Positions 47,592 to 61,789 of a stretch of 64,000 nt of DNA are shown here, piece by piece; positions within the stretch are counted from its first letter, which is position 1; each line of letters starts with the position of its first letter. Made by a program: the position numbers and the translations under genes. The notes beneath the pieces are model-generated. The model searched no databases. It saw only the letters and a program-made list of their open reading frames with translations, and was not told where the DNA came from. This stretch comes from Eudromia elegans (lineage: Eukaryota; Chordata; Aves; Tinamiformes; Tinamidae): contig PTEX01000135.1 of assembly GCA_003342815.1 (NCBI GenBank), positions 665,019 through 729,018 of the forward strand, read 5' to 3'.

Positions 47592-50396
47592 AGTACAATA
47601 GTCTAATGAGGAAGAATCAAACACAAGCTGAAGTAAAAATAATGGCTCATGAGACTATGTTAAAAGAAAGAGATTTTAGTTTGGACAGAAGAGGGGGGAT
47701 TCATATACTTCAGCTACAGTCATTAACAGGATAGACATCAAGAACATATGTTCTCTCATATGTATAACTTACCAGACAATTTTATAGGATGAACCACAAC
47801 CAGCTTAAAAGATGGACACAGAAATCTATTTTTGAGATTGCTGCAATTTCATATTGCTCAGATTTTTCCGAGGTTAGATAGGAGAAAAAGATAAGTTACT
47901 TGGGTGGATACTATAATTCAACTAATGTTTAGGGATATGATACGGAAGACACAGATAGAGAAAGGGGATGAAGACATAACCCTAAAAAAAAAAAAAGCTA
48001 CAGAAAATGATTATTTGAGGAGACATATTGTCTTCATATGCTATCTGAAGGAAGTGAGGGTAGAAACAAGAAAATATAAGGAAAGAACAGCCATTGAACT
48101 AAACAGAGATCACCATTCCAAGAAAAAAAAGTATTAAAAGTATGTGACATGTAAGAGAATAGATATGTAATGGTCACAAAAGCTGACCATTTGGTGACGT
48201 TGACAGCTGCAATGGAACAACAGAGAACATACAGACTGTAAATATTGGAACAGAGTTAGAAGAGTAAAACTTCAGGTGACTGTAGAAGTGAGCACAAAAG
48301 ATGAAGGTGATGGGTTGGAAGCTGGGAATGTAAATTGTGTGCAGGGAGTTTTGCTGGGAGGCACACAAACATATTTGCAACATAAGAATAGAAGCAATAA
48401 TGGAATAACAAGTTAATGAAAAGGAAAAGCAGGGGATGGAAGGAAAAAAGGAGCACGAGAGCCTCAGGAAGAGGTGGTAAGCCTAAGAGTTGACCAAGAC
48501 ATTTGTGTCTGGAAATAAAAGGGAAGAGATAGCAAATAAAGGATTAAAATTCATATTTCTTTTCATCTGTTTACTAAGTGCTGACATGGTCTTCTGAAGA
48601 ATAAGAAACAGAAAAATGGATAAATGTCTGTAATTTTTTTTTTCAAAAAAAAGATAAACACAGCTAGTACCCCAGGCCTCAGACTCCATTAATCTGCAGT
48701 CCTGAGGTTTTGTTAGCTAGGAGAGTGGCAGAACTGAAGAAGGAGGGAATTTTGCTACAGGAAAAGTCAGATGGGTCTTGTGATTTCCTCTAGAAGTGGT
48801 CTACAATTCAACTATAGGAGCAGAGGAAGCAGATGTTGGGAGTGAGCCAGGCATGAGGCTGGCAGAGTAACGTCTGCAGTGGGAATAAGGAGAAAAGAAA
48901 AAAAGGTAGTTCGTGGTGTGATATAAAGATAATCAACACCTACATTCTTGGTCACAGGGAGGAGATGGAGGCATAAACTGGCCGTGTGAAAATCCGTGGA
49001 AGATTGAGGGATAAAGAGGAGAGACAGAGAGAGCTCGTGGGCCAACCATTTACAGCCAATGGTTGGCAGTAAAGGGACCCAGCAACAAAGAAGCAGCGCC
49101 TATATTTAATCACTTGATTTGATCTAGGGAACTCTGTTTGATGTACAAAAATGCTGAATGTGGGTACATGATGAAAAATCAGATGGGCCTGAACATAGGC
49201 ATTACAATGGCCAGGAAGCAGGCTTGCAGCCTGTGAAGAAAGGAAAATAACCAATGAGAAAACAAATCCAAGAGGCTGAGGATGACAAGGCACTGGGTAG
49301 ACTGTGTGAGGAAAGCAGAACCAAAGAGAGAGAGAGAGGCACAATGTTGACCAAAAGCCCAGGAACAAGAAGGACGGGAGACTTAGAAGTGGCAAGAGCA
49401 GAAGTTTCAACTTGTTCTTCAACTACAGCGTGATAAGAAGTACTGAGCAAAGGCACTTGTACAAGAGAGAGGGCAACAGTGGACAGCACACTTCTATTCA
49501 CATCATTTCAATGCAAAAGTGTTTGCCTGGCTGAGAGGAAACACCTTTTCATTTTTCTCCTTCACTATGCTACCCTGTCCACTCTATCTTCCAACTTCTT
49601 ATGAAGAAGACAGCACAAAAGCCCCAAATTTGCCTGCTCAGTTTTGCAGAGTGCAAACTGCAGGTGCTCCATGATTTAAGACTTCCTGGAGCCCTGACAA
49701 CCTGATTCTTCTACTTTAACAGAGGCATCAAGACTGAAGCAATACATTTAATTAAGCAGTGCAGTCACACAGAGCAAAGGACGCAAAGATGCACCCACAT
49801 GTTAACCAAGATGTTAACCATTTGTGACCAAGCTCTGAATTAATGGAAGTGACTGAAATCAGTTGTGTTATCCTGACATAAATTAGGAAGGTGGTGAAAA
49901 TGGTGCAGCAATGCTCAGCAGCCCCGGGTCTCTTTGAGATTGTTGGCAGCATTAGATGGTGGATAACTGGCAATTACAAGGCCACCGGTAACACTCCTGT
50001 CTGTAACTTCAGCTCTCAAACAGCCCAGGCTTTGCTCTGCCGGCAGATAAAAAAATACTTTTTTTTTTAACCTGTAAATGTTTATTTTTGTGTTAAGTAT
50101 TTTAAATATTTACATCTCAGTTAAAATTCAATAAAATATTAAATAGGTTGACCTGTATGTATTACATGAATATTTGAACAAGGTACAGCATTCATCTGGC
50201 TTGTGCAACAGATGTAGCACCTACAGCTTGAGGTAGTATCAAACCAAAACTCCACTATTATCAAATACCACTGAATATGCCTTTATATATTAAACCAACT
50301 TCTAGTAGACATCTATCAACCCCATTCCTTTTTATTCCATGAATACATCAAAAAACTCTCTCAAAGCCCAACGGCTCTAACTCCATGTTTGCTTAC

Positions 50397-50595
50397 CTCA
50401 CATCACACAATTCATAGTATATGTTTCTGCTCTCATCCTTGATGTAAATGGCCACACTAGGTGATTCCAGCATCTTCATTGTCAGCTGCTGGGGGAAGGC
50501 ACTTACAAAAAGGGCACGAATTGTGTCTGTGCTTGTGATTTCATTCGGCATCCTCAGCTGCTTTGTTTCATCTCCATACTGGAGATATAAAACAC
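50397..50595 (-). CDS. KIAA1217: KIAA1217 exon B, conserved globular block shared with SRCIN1
   Basis: The exon is 199 bases, entered in phase 1 and left in phase 2. The acceptor is tgtag|GT at 50597-50596 and the donor is GTGAG|GTAAGC at 50396-50395. The peptide begins (G)VLYLQYGDETKQLRMPNEIT, continues with TDTIRALFVSAFPQQLTMKM and ends KDESRNIYYELCDV-R. This is the best conserved part of the family and nearly identical to human. Its alternating strand/helix look suggests a small compact fold, but that is inference. Human has ELNDVR where this sequence has ELCDVR, giving an extra cysteine. Third positions are 33 of 65 G/C by hand count, so composition is ordinary. A GTAAGT motif sits inside the exon at 50506-50501 (see findings). 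Confidence 0.97.
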
Positions 50596-53500
50596 CTACA
50601 AGAAAAACATAATAGCAAATTACGCATTTTTAATTGCACAAAACTAACCTGAACTCTAAAGTCCATGTGGAACACAGGGCAAGTCCACTCTGAGTAAGTA
50701 AAAGTGAACTCACACTCTTTATTCATAACCCATACAAAATCTTCCTTTTTCAAAACAATATTGGAATATAAAAAATAGGGCACAGAACAGTTATACAGCT
50801 GTACTTTAATAAATACGATTCTTCCAGGACTGTACTTTGCTGAGACACCTATTTTTATTGTTCTTCAGTTAGATAAATCAAAAGTTTATCTTAAGAAGGC
50901 TAATGGAAAACCTGAGACATAGTCTGATCCACAGTGACGAGTAAATCATAAGGTGTTTTTCTAGAGCTATTGACAGAGAAATTCATCCTCTTATACCAGC
51001 TAACTTCCCTTAAATATAAATTTTGCATTTTAATCTCTTGCTTACCTAAAAACATAGAGCAGCAGCTTTCAATTTTAGCACACACAATTTTGTACTCACA
51101 GTTCAATTTGCTGCCAGGGTACTGTGCAAAGCCCTAGGTAATTCTCCTAACAGGAGTAAAACTGACATCTCACGCACAGGGCAGAGCTGCTTCAAAGCCT
51201 TCCATTTTCAGAGGAGTGTTAATAGCCACCCCTACCACTCTGGCAGGACCATCAGTAATCTTAGATGCTGAATTGCAAAATGCAGACATTTTTCTATATT
51301 AAAGATAAAATGAAGCTCATTCAGATACAGCTAATTCTGTGTCCAGGCAATGAGAGGCTATGGGAGCCTGGATAATGGAAAAACATGGGCAGTGCAGACC
51401 ATGGATTCAGCAAGCCCTCTGCTTGCACCATGTCTGTGCTGGCTCTGTCAGCGCTCTCTTGACTCCTGAATTGCCACTGGGTGTCTGTACTACACTGGCT
51501 GATGCTGTAGGTCCTAGGACAACTTGTTGGCTTTGCTACTGCCCAGTCCTGCACCACACCAAGCCATGAAGCCCTCCAAGGACTTGAAGCCCTGAGAAGT
51601 GTGACTCAGACCCACAACAGTGGGCAGCAGAAGTCACATTGGACCTGACAAGTCTGAAGAGCTCTGCCTCCTACAGAGCACCTAAGGGTCTCCTCATCAG
51701 GATTGCTCATGCACTGGTGGGAAGGCTCTATAAGCCCTGCCTAAGTAGCTGCTGAATTTCCTATCAGCAATTAAACACTAGTCAGTTCAGATGAGCCTGG
51801 GTATCCTGTCCATATTCATAGCACACTTCCTGACTAAGTGTTGATAGTTTAGAGCACATAGTTCTCTTTCTGAAATATCCTGGGTATCCTTATACAGCAC
51901 TACATTGTGCAGGGAAGGGACACCTCTGCTTTGTTGCTCTCTGCGAAAGACAGAGATTCTGCTATCGCTGGAGCCCTATCCTGACTGAGAATGACAAACA
52001 CTAGATTTTGCTCTGTCAAAACACACTAAAATCGCAGCTCTTCCACATTACAGAGGCTTAACAGCCCAGAATGAACTGGAAAGAAAAACTGTAGAAAACA
52101 AAAAAATAATACCATTGAAGGTTGTACCCAGCTAACTGAGATTTACAGCTAAATATCTGGTAAGTGGCTCAAAACCTCTCTAGCCATTGGAAAGTACGTG
52201 AGGGAGAAGCAGCATACCAGATCTATGCAGGAACCAGTGATTATGGAAACGTCTGTTCTAAACTCACTGCAGCTCGCTCAGGTACAAGCAGCAGGTTTTA
52301 CACCAGTCAGCTCGGACGCTGCTGGAGATGCAATGGCAGAAGGGCAGCATTCAGAATAACTAACTGCAAAGGTCTTCACTAAATCATCAGTTATCCAAGC
52401 AGGGTTCTGCATTGCCAGGCCCCCGGGTCCACCAAAACCACCAGGGCCAGCCTAAACTAGGCAGCACGCGGCACCCAAACGGAATCCACCACAGGAACGG
52501 CAGCGTGGGCGCCCGCTGTGCTGTTCTCCCATGGCCGGCATAACCAGGAGGGCTGGGAACACAAGTTCTTCAGTGCTGTGGCCATCATCTGTCAGCAAGC
52601 AGCAAATTACAAAATTTAGATGGTGACTCAACGATTCCCACTTCAAAGTCACCAGGTACCAGCACTGGATCCTTTTAGACCTGAGATACACTGAGCAAAA
52701 GCAGTGGGAAAGCCAGGGTACTAAAATACACAGAAATAAAGCAAAAAGAGCAGGAGATATTTTAATCTAAGATTAGTTCTCCTTTTCCATTAGTATTTAG
52801 CATTTTTGTCACTATGTTGTCCATAATTGCTACAGAGGAATGAACACATACTTAGGCAGATGTTCCTACAATCAGAGGGTAGATAATTGTACTTGTACCT
52901 AGGGAAGGAAGATGACGTTAATTTTCATGAATACTCAACAGACATTACCTAACAATATTACCTAACTATTATTCAATATTAGTCTGCTTTTATAAAATGG
53001 CGCTATTAACATCGTTTTCCTAGTAACATCAAGAGCTGATAATATTTTTCTCATTGCAATTGCACTTCGATTCTTTCCTATTATAAACTCGCATTTTCCT
53101 TTGGCTGAAAATCTTTCTTGGACTGGAGAGCCACGAAGTTTATTCCAAAGATAGGGGAGAAATTTGTGAAAATTTTATTTTTATGTCAATATTTCATAAG
53201 TTATTAATTTTTTTCTTTATTTTAATCTCAAGTTTATTTCTCTATGCTCTTCTAGATATTAGTGACCATTCAAATATTTTATGCAGTTAAACATTCTTTG
53301 GATTTCAGAAAATAACTAAATTTCAGAAAATATTGAAGTATGCCTGTTTTTAATTTTCTTAAATCACTGATATAGGACATGCATAAGTTTATTAACTTTT
53401 CATACTAGCTGTCAATTTGGGAATAGCATAATGAACTTTATTTTGCTACTGGAAACTTTCTTTAAGTAAACAGCAAAGATAATTTTTGGCTAAAAGTAGA

Positions 53501-55569
53501 AACATCGTATTAGCTATATTAGCTTTGTAGGTATGTATGATTATTTTTTCTGAGTAGTTTAAAAGTAATCGTAGAAAGCATAAAATGCTGTTTCTGAGTT
53601 TCAATCCACTGAAAACATTCTGAATATTGGGCTGGTGGAACCATTATCGCAAGAAATGGCAGAGTTAAAAAACTTTCCCCATTCACAAATGTGAATTATT
53701 CCAGTATAGTCTTGACTTTGCCTGTCCCACAAACCCTTGATCCAAAACTAAATTAGAGTTGCCTTTGGTCTGTGATTTTCAAATTAAATGTGCACGTTAT
53801 CTGGAATTATCATGTCTGAAACTCGAGAGATTTTACATACAAATCAGAGAAATGTTTTGGCCACAATATCACTTTAGGGGTAAAAGACATTTTCAAAAAA
53901 CTAATAAATTATTTTTTCTCCCCTTAAATCACATGCCTTTTTAAAAAACTACTGCCTTTCCTCTAGAGTCATTTGATCCGTATTAAGATACAGCAATGCT
54001 TTAGGGCATTTCCTATTTGATAGAACTACTTCTTAGAAATCCTGTTTCAGCATGACAGGATAAAAGGCTTCAAAATCCACTATTTCAAGTCAGCGTCATT
54101 ACTGCTTCTCACACATATTCTTAGGCTGGAGCTCAGAACAGTGGCAATACCCAAATACTCAATGTCATGGAAGCAGTATCTGAGCAGGAGCTCACAGTAC
54201 CTCTTACTGCCACCTAAGAAATCCTCCTCCTGGAGAAAGCAAGAAGAAATCAGACCTAACCCTGGTACAGCGTTCGGTAGGGCAAAAGCATATCTGCTAG
54301 CACAGCTTTTGGAAAGCAAGCTAAACAAAACGGATGTTAATGCATCCTACCGCTCCTCTTGCATTTACTCATCTGTCACTACAGATCTACTTGAAACATG
54401 AAGATCATGCTGAGTTCTATAAACCATCAAACAGACTGGCCTGCAACGTACAGGAAGGCAGGTAACATCAGTGTGAGTGATGAAACGGCACCGTGCAAGC
54501 CATGCCAAAGTCCCTGTCAGACAGCACCACAGCTACCACTTCTGGGCGCTCCTAGATCCTGCCAGCCCAGGACATTTATACAATTACAAATGCAAAGTTC
54601 AGCTTTCTCATTCTTTATACTTGCATAACTTAGCTCCAGAAATACCTCTGAAATTTCTCATCTATCTTTACTCTATAAACAACAGGCCACAGCTCTAAAT
54701 ACAAGCCACAATGGAGAACACTGATGTGAAGTCCGTACCTTAAAAATTTAAACCTCTTTATCAATTGCTTCATGTGATTCCTGTCAACAGAAAATTATAT
54801 TTTATAGTAGGGGAAATTAAACACCCAAGGGGTGAAAGGACATGTTCAAAGGAAGTTTTACAAGCACAAAATCCAGATCCTCTGAAGATCATGTGAACAC
54901 ACCACATGACTGCCCTTGTTTTCCCTGCATAGAGAGCTCTTTCAAATGGACTTTCTGCTCTTTCCTTTGTAAAGGTTCAGTTAGGAGAGATTTGTGAAAT
55001 ACTCTCCCTCTTCTCTCAGGGCTCATCTATAAGCAAAGCACACAGTGTAATGAAAGATGCCATATTAAACCCATTTATATACCCAGTGCCTCAAACACAT
55101 GCTGATCCCACCAGAGCCAGGTTTAGAAGGTGCTGAGAGGAGCCCCACACCAGCCTAACCCTGGACCTTCAGTGCAGCTAGGACAGCACTGAGGACTGCC
55201 CATGCTGTGACTAGGGCACACACACACCTGAGTAAAGGTGCTCAGCTCGGATCCTGCTGCTAGTATTGCAGCAAGGGCTCTAAAACCACCTGCAAGCTGA
55301 GGATACATCTCCATGGCAAATCACATAGGGATGCCCAAACTCACAGGGTCCATGCTGGCTTTAGAGCAAGCAGCTGTGTAACCAAGGCATCCCCAGGCAG
55401 CACTCAGCCTAGTAAGACCCTAACTCATCAGCTACAACAGCTGAAGCTCTGCTCCGTATGGTGAATGCAGGCTGTGCATCACCACTCCTGTACGTGTATC
55501 AGCTCAGGGGTCTCAGCACCTCGCTCCAACGTCGGCTACTGAGCCAACCCTGCCTAAACAGTGTGTTAC

Positions 55570-55614
55570 TACAGTTATATATACATATATACTGTTATAT
55601 ATACAGTTATATAA
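55570..55614. repeat. TA-rich near-palindrome
   Basis: ACAGTTATATATACATATAT is followed by ACTGT and a second similar half. The halves are nearly self-complementary, so cruciform extrusion is possible. Confidence 0.75.
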
Positions 55615-56558
55615 CACTTAATCCCAGTGCTAGGTAGTTGAAAGCCAGTTCAGATATGCTTAGAACGACTTTAATTACAACCTACTTTTATTTACAGAAC
55701 AGGAAATGTCTTTACAAACCAGTTATTTACGAGAGAAATCCATGAATCACACACCAGTCATGAAAAGAAATTAAATATCTGATAAATGAGTTAATGAGTT
55801 AACAAATACGATTAAGTCATCTTCCACTACCTTCACAAATATGAGTTAATTCTTGCTCACACTATGAATTTTAAATGGGAAAACATTAATACTGTTACAG
55901 TGAGAAAGATAAAACTGAGGCAGAGAAGTCAAGTCACTTCTCAGTATTATGAAAAAAAGCAAAATTGAAATTTATGCTTTTCCTTTCTGTGAAGTGACAA
56001 GAAATTCACTAAATCACTGTGCAGACTGGACAATCTTGCATATTTCTGCACTGAATACCTTCCTGAATATAGAATTTTAGTAAGGCAGTTAGTAGTGCCT
56101 TATTCCATAGGAATAAGAAAAATATTGACTAATGAGTAACAATACTTCTGTTAGTCTTAAGTATGTGTTATAGCATTGAAAACCTCCCACAGAACCAGAA
56201 ATCACTAGTGTGAAGAAGGCACAGCTCTTCTCTTGTGACCCAGACACTCTCCTCTCTAAATTGTGCCCGACTTGAAAATTTCAGAAAATTAGTAAAGCAA
56301 ACTGGACTAAAACAATCAAAGACTGGATGTGCAGGCAGCTTTGCAATTTATTTTTAAATCAAAGGTGCAAAGTTAGGTATAACCAAAAATAAAGAGAAGA
56401 ATATGCACAGAAGGCACAGGAGGATACCTTGCAGGTGAATAATAACTTCAAAAGTATGGTATTAGCACTTAGAGGATAAATAAAGAGTGGAAAATTAGAT
56501 AAATTAGCAAAGAAAGCTATGGAGCTTAAATGTAAGGAAATGTGGAAATACAGGAAGA

Positions 56559-56576
56559 ACCACCACCACCACCACT
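56559..56576. repeat. CAC trinucleotide repeat
   Basis: About six CAC/ACC units within intron A-B. Confidence 0.85.
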
Positions 56577-59500
56577 CCCTGCAAAATGAAGCTCAGTTAC
56601 ATTTTTTTAAAGTAAATTAAATATAAGTAAAACCAAATATAAGTAAAATAAATAAAAGTTGAGGTATGAGTGGGTGAGGTTGCCACTAGGTTTGTTTTAC
56701 TCCTTACCTAACCATCACTATTTGAGATAACACATGGTCTTTGTCTTTACATGTTGGCTTAGCTTGATCTTCTAGCCTACTGCCACTGAGTCACTGGCTC
56801 TACCTCTGCTTTCCCTCACCCTGACGTTAGCAGAAATGCTGAGGAGCAAAAACGAGAAAATGAATGCTTGTTTGTTCTTCATACTTATGATGAATCATTA
56901 GTTCAGATTTATATCAATCTTAAAGTCTTATGATAACTTTTAAAGTCTTGATGATAACTATTTTTGCTGAAATACTCAGGATGATCCAGATGATCCCACA
57001 AAGATTGCCAAGCTCTTCCTTAAAATCCAGTTTACATTTTTTTACTTTTTATTTGACAAAATTGTAATACATGAGATTGTTAGGAAGGGCAGAGGCCCCT
57101 ATTGTTCTTCCATTATCAGACAAAACAGAGATAAGATAGTCGGTGTCCTTACCACCAATACTGCAGCAGTTATGCAGACACAGCCTTATTACAGTAACAT
57201 CTGTACAGTAACATCAGCAAGGAGGAAATTCCTCAAAACGCAGTTCTTACTTTCCACACCCTCAAGACTCGTCTCTCCTATTTCACCACACACATTTTCA
57301 ACTAGTCTGAGGTCACTGCCATGATCTTTGTGGTATTTCTAGCCTGAAGCACTCGTACTAGTTTCCATTAGCTGCTCCCTGCTGATAATCTATACTCTAA
57401 AGTCAGAAAGTGTCCATAAATATTCTTAGCTGTCTTCAAGGACTAAGCAAATGAACAAGCAGATCTGCATCAGGAAATAAAAACAATTATATATTTAATA
57501 TAATTTTCTTCCAGAATAGCCTGAAGCATTTTGCTCAAGGTTTTAAGTTTTTTGGTAACTATTTTAATAGAACCAGGACTCGTTGAATTCAGTCCAGTAC
57601 TTCTCCATACTGCTATTTCAACCTTGTGTGCTATTTACTGGGACTTACTGTGATTGTGCAATAGGTCTGCTACTAATGAAAAAAAAAAATGACAGGAAAA
57701 ATTCAATAGTTCCATATTGCTTTTACTAAGTGTTATGAGATATAAATATTATTATTCTTCATGTCACTTAAATATTAGCACCTTTCGACAAATGGATACA
57801 CTTTCACTGGTTTAGAACAAAAAGCAAAAAGAAAATCCAGCAAATAACTTCTCTTGAATAGAGAATGACTGGCATGTCTGATTACAGATAAAACCTATGA
57901 CAGGGTCTATTACCAAAAGACAGTATTTTTTCCATATAATCCACAAGTCCATCAAGTGGTGACAGTTACTTTTATCATCTGGAAAGTTGGGGGAAATGTT
58001 TCAGTTTAACTGAGTCCCCCAGGTGGAGAATGATGTTCTGCCAGGATGACCTTCACACACTAACTGTATCTACCCCCTTGCTCCTGCCACCATAGCTCCA
58101 CTGCCCAGCAAGACGGCTCTTCTGCTCCTCTGATTGACAAAATTATGCCAGTAAACTTGGAAGACCAGAAAAAGCTCATGATATTTAATGACAAAACATA
58201 AAAAATGGCAGCTGAACAGCTCAGTGAGATGCACGAGGAAGTCCTTGTGTCCCAGAGCTATTTTTCATAGGCTCTGCAGTGTGGCATTTGCTTCAGTTCC
58301 CATTCACCAAACAAGTTAGTGTTGTAAAATTTGGGTGCTACACTCGAATAGATGCAGGACGTGTCTACGTGAGCTCTTCCAGCCTTGCTACTCCTGCCCA
58401 CCAGTAACTGAGCCCCACGACCTGTGAGAAGCCAGCAGGCCACGGCCACCCGCTCCCAGCGAAGGTAGTAAGAGGGTAGTAGCTTCAGAGCATGCGTCTG
58501 CCAGAGACTACGTAAGCATGTTAAACATCTGTGGTCATGTAAGAAAATATTTATATAGACACGTTTTTTTGTTCATGGCTTTTAAAGAGGCAATCATAAC
58601 ATAAAACACAAGAAAATACCAAGTAAATTTCCTGGAATATGTGTTCTTTCTCTTGAATAAACACAAGACAGATCCTATACTATTTTATTTCTTTCCAATA
58701 TAAATTAGCTGCATCACAAGCATATGTGCTTTGAGTTTGTACCCTAACTACTCTATCTCTACTTCTATCACTATTACTTTTCATCCAGGTTTATTTTTGT
58801 TGCAAGGTCCAGGGACAGGAGTATTCTTCTACTACACCTCTTACCCAAAACATAGAATCCTTTTATATAATTAATATAACACATAATGGTATAAATAATG
58901 AAGATTGTACTCAGAAAATGTCTAACAGATAAAGCAGTGACAGACACAGACTTGTGTAGCTAAGGATTTTATTTAGCTCATCTCCCACCTTTTTCTCCTC
59001 CAGGATCACTGCAGTGGCTCCATCGCACCCGCGCTGACAGAGCCTGTTGTACTGGAGTCACACTCAGCTCCAGTGAGACACAAGGCCTAATAAACGCTGC
59101 TTTACCAGCAGGATGTGCTTCTGTGGAGCCAGTCTGCGCCAAGGAAAGCCCTGCTTCTTGGAAATGGCTTTTTCAGGTGCACAGAAGATGTACCAGGCAG
59201 ACTTGCAGAGGAAGAAGCTGGCAGGTAAAGAGCAAATACGAGTGCCTGGGAAGGCCTTTCCTATAGCTATTTCTCACAGAAAACATGTAGGGGCAATAAA
59301 TGAAACAGAAAAACTTCTCAACACTTTGGTATATCTATATGATTGTTTACCTCCTTTTTCCTTTTTGCTGCAAACTATTTCAGGTAAGAATTTTTTTCTC
59401 AAGTCCAAAAACTTCAATTATAATCAGAAATGAAAATATAAAGATATGTGAAAGAAGATAAAGCCTAGAAAAGATAAATGGGAACATACTGTTATCTTAG

Positions 59501-61789
59501 GATATTTTGATTTCCTAGGACCTGTGTTGCAGTTCAATAATTGGAACTGTTGTTTCAGGCAGTTTTTCTACTTCAATATATCTGACCATGACAGCAAATA
59601 TTTACATAATTTTTCTTTTTGCATGTTAGCTGCTTTACATACAATGTAGAAAGACAAGACGGGGAGAATCTCTTTAAGATGCCTGAATACATTAAAACTG
59701 CACTTGGCCTTAACTTGAAAGGCAGTTCCCAGGGGAGTTCCTCTCCCATGAATTAAACTGAAGATCCCGCAGTTTTATTAGGCCTGCCGTCATGCCTGAA
59801 GGAACCCAAGAAGGGAGCAGCACTGCTAACAAATCAGGGACTTTTTCCTAAAATCTGTGGTAACTCATACATCTTCTGCCTGATTTGACCTGTCTATTTT
59901 AATTTTCAGCTCATAAATAGTAAATAACAATTAATTACCACAATGTAAGTCTGCAGGATGCAGACTGATGAGACAAGTGCCAGTTTCTGATGGACCTTTT
60001 GGCCAAGGAAGAGTTTCATTTGAGACACCGAGGCAGAAATTTAGATAGATACAGAACGGGAACACTCTTTTCTGGGTAGACTCCTCGTGCCATGAAGTAG
60101 CCTAGCACGTCAGAAAGCCCCAGCATATTAGATTAGTCCTCATGACAAAAGCATGATCCTTGGGCAGCCAAAAAGTATTAACACAATTCCTGGTCAGGCT
60201 CTGTGTTAATTCAGACCACAATTTGAAAACAGATTGACTCATGCGGCCTAAGTAAAATATGCACCAAGGGAGGAATCATTATCTCTCAAAAAGAACTATC
60301 GGTTTTCAAAATTAAAATATTGATATAATAAATGCAAAATCAAACCAGCTGAGAAACAAAACATAATTTGTATTTAAATCAGATTAAATAAAAAAATCAA
60401 TAGAGAAGTAAAAAGAGATTATAAATAGCACACATACAGGCATGTGAATAAAAATATTTTCACATAGCTTTTAAAATTTAAGATAGAAACAGTCATCTGT
60501 TTTTTTTAAATAACACTCCCTTGCACCTCTCAGAACAGAAAACACCTTGACAGCATCACACTTATGCTCAGAGCCTCAGCAGCAAAGTGTGTTCTCAGTA
60601 TTCTTGATTGTGCAAAATGATTCATTTGCAAGAATGCCAAAATTCCTCTGCATCTGGAGTTGGCATCTACAGCAAGAAAGGGAAACTTCTCCAGAAGTTT
60701 TTCAGTATTTAGCTGTGGTTTGTGTACCAGAATACAGCCTCATCACTGCTCCAGGCCTATTACTCTGGGTTTCTGTTACCGTTCACTTTTAGTTTTGCTA
60801 CTATTCTTAATTTCAAAACAATAACAGTGTTATTACAACACTGTACAACAACCTTATCACAGAAAGGACCAATCAAGACATCACTGTAAACGAAATACGT
60901 AGAAGAACAATAATTTAGAAAGGAACAACTTTAGGACTAGGTTTAGATTATCTTTAATAACAAAAAATATTTGTCATTAATAGTTTCTGAAAAACAGGGA
61001 AACAAAAGTTGGTGGGGTGATGGCAATTTATTACCATCTCTTTGGTCAACATGACAATCCCTAGTAATACAGGAAGCCTAAGACACAGCCTAAGCTGGGA
61101 CCTCTCCTGCAGTGTAAGAGAGAAGAGTCTTTTTTTGCTCTACTCTCAAATCTAAAATTCTCAAGGACTTCATATCACATTGTTTCCTATTTATCCTTTT
61201 TCTGCATTTTGACTGTTTATGCAGGGGATAAGCCAGACTCTTTTCTTTATTATATGAAACAGAGGCTGATTTGGGAAGGACATTTGGCTTGCAGGGTCTG
61301 AAATTATGGTCATTGAATAAAACAGCACATCTCCATTTGACAGGCCTCTGCTCGGACCTGGACATGACATTTCGAAATACGAATAGGTCCTGAAGCAGAG
61401 TTCAAGACTGATCTCCTTGATCGGAGAGTCAGCAGTTTTGGTCCTATCCTCTCAGCAAAAGGATATAGCAGAACTGGAACAAGGTCAAAGCAGGGCAGCA
61501 GTGGTAACCAAACATGCAGGAAGGTTTCGGTGACAGGAGCAAGTGCATCGTAGAGCAGCACTCTTCTGCCTGGAGAAGAGATGACCTGGGGGAAGCGCAA
61601 GAGGCCTATGGAATCAGAGCTGGCCTTAGGCAGTGGGCAGGGATCTAAGGTTTACTGTCACTTCTAACGCAAGAGAAGAAGTTAGGGTAGGTAAGCAAAT
61701 ACAAAACAAAGTGGAAAAATAAATAAGAAGGGATGGCTGGAGAAGCTTGCTGCCAAAGCCATGGCAGCACTGTTGCATATGCAAACAAT

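Larger units (their letters stand above)
45056..50396 (-). other. Intron between exons B and C
   Basis: A 5,341-base intron. Its middle (about 47.0-49.5 kb) is strongly purine-biased on the plus strand, so the transcript there is pyrimidine-rich. Simple repeats include an ATT run at 46707-46724 and a G-run plus A-run at 47556-47581. Long-looking open frames on the minus strand there are by-products of the bias. No repeat family was identified with confidence. Confidence 0.85.

Noticed and set aside
48952-49422. 156-codon minus-strand open frame rich in Leu/Ser/Phe
   Set aside because: It is a by-product of the pyrimidine-rich strand; similar hydrophobic frames recur along the whole biased tract.
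51340-51840. Possible retroelement in GC-richer stretch
   Set aside because: No reverse transcriptase, LTR ends, target-site duplication or tail that I can recognise; a repeat library search would be needed.
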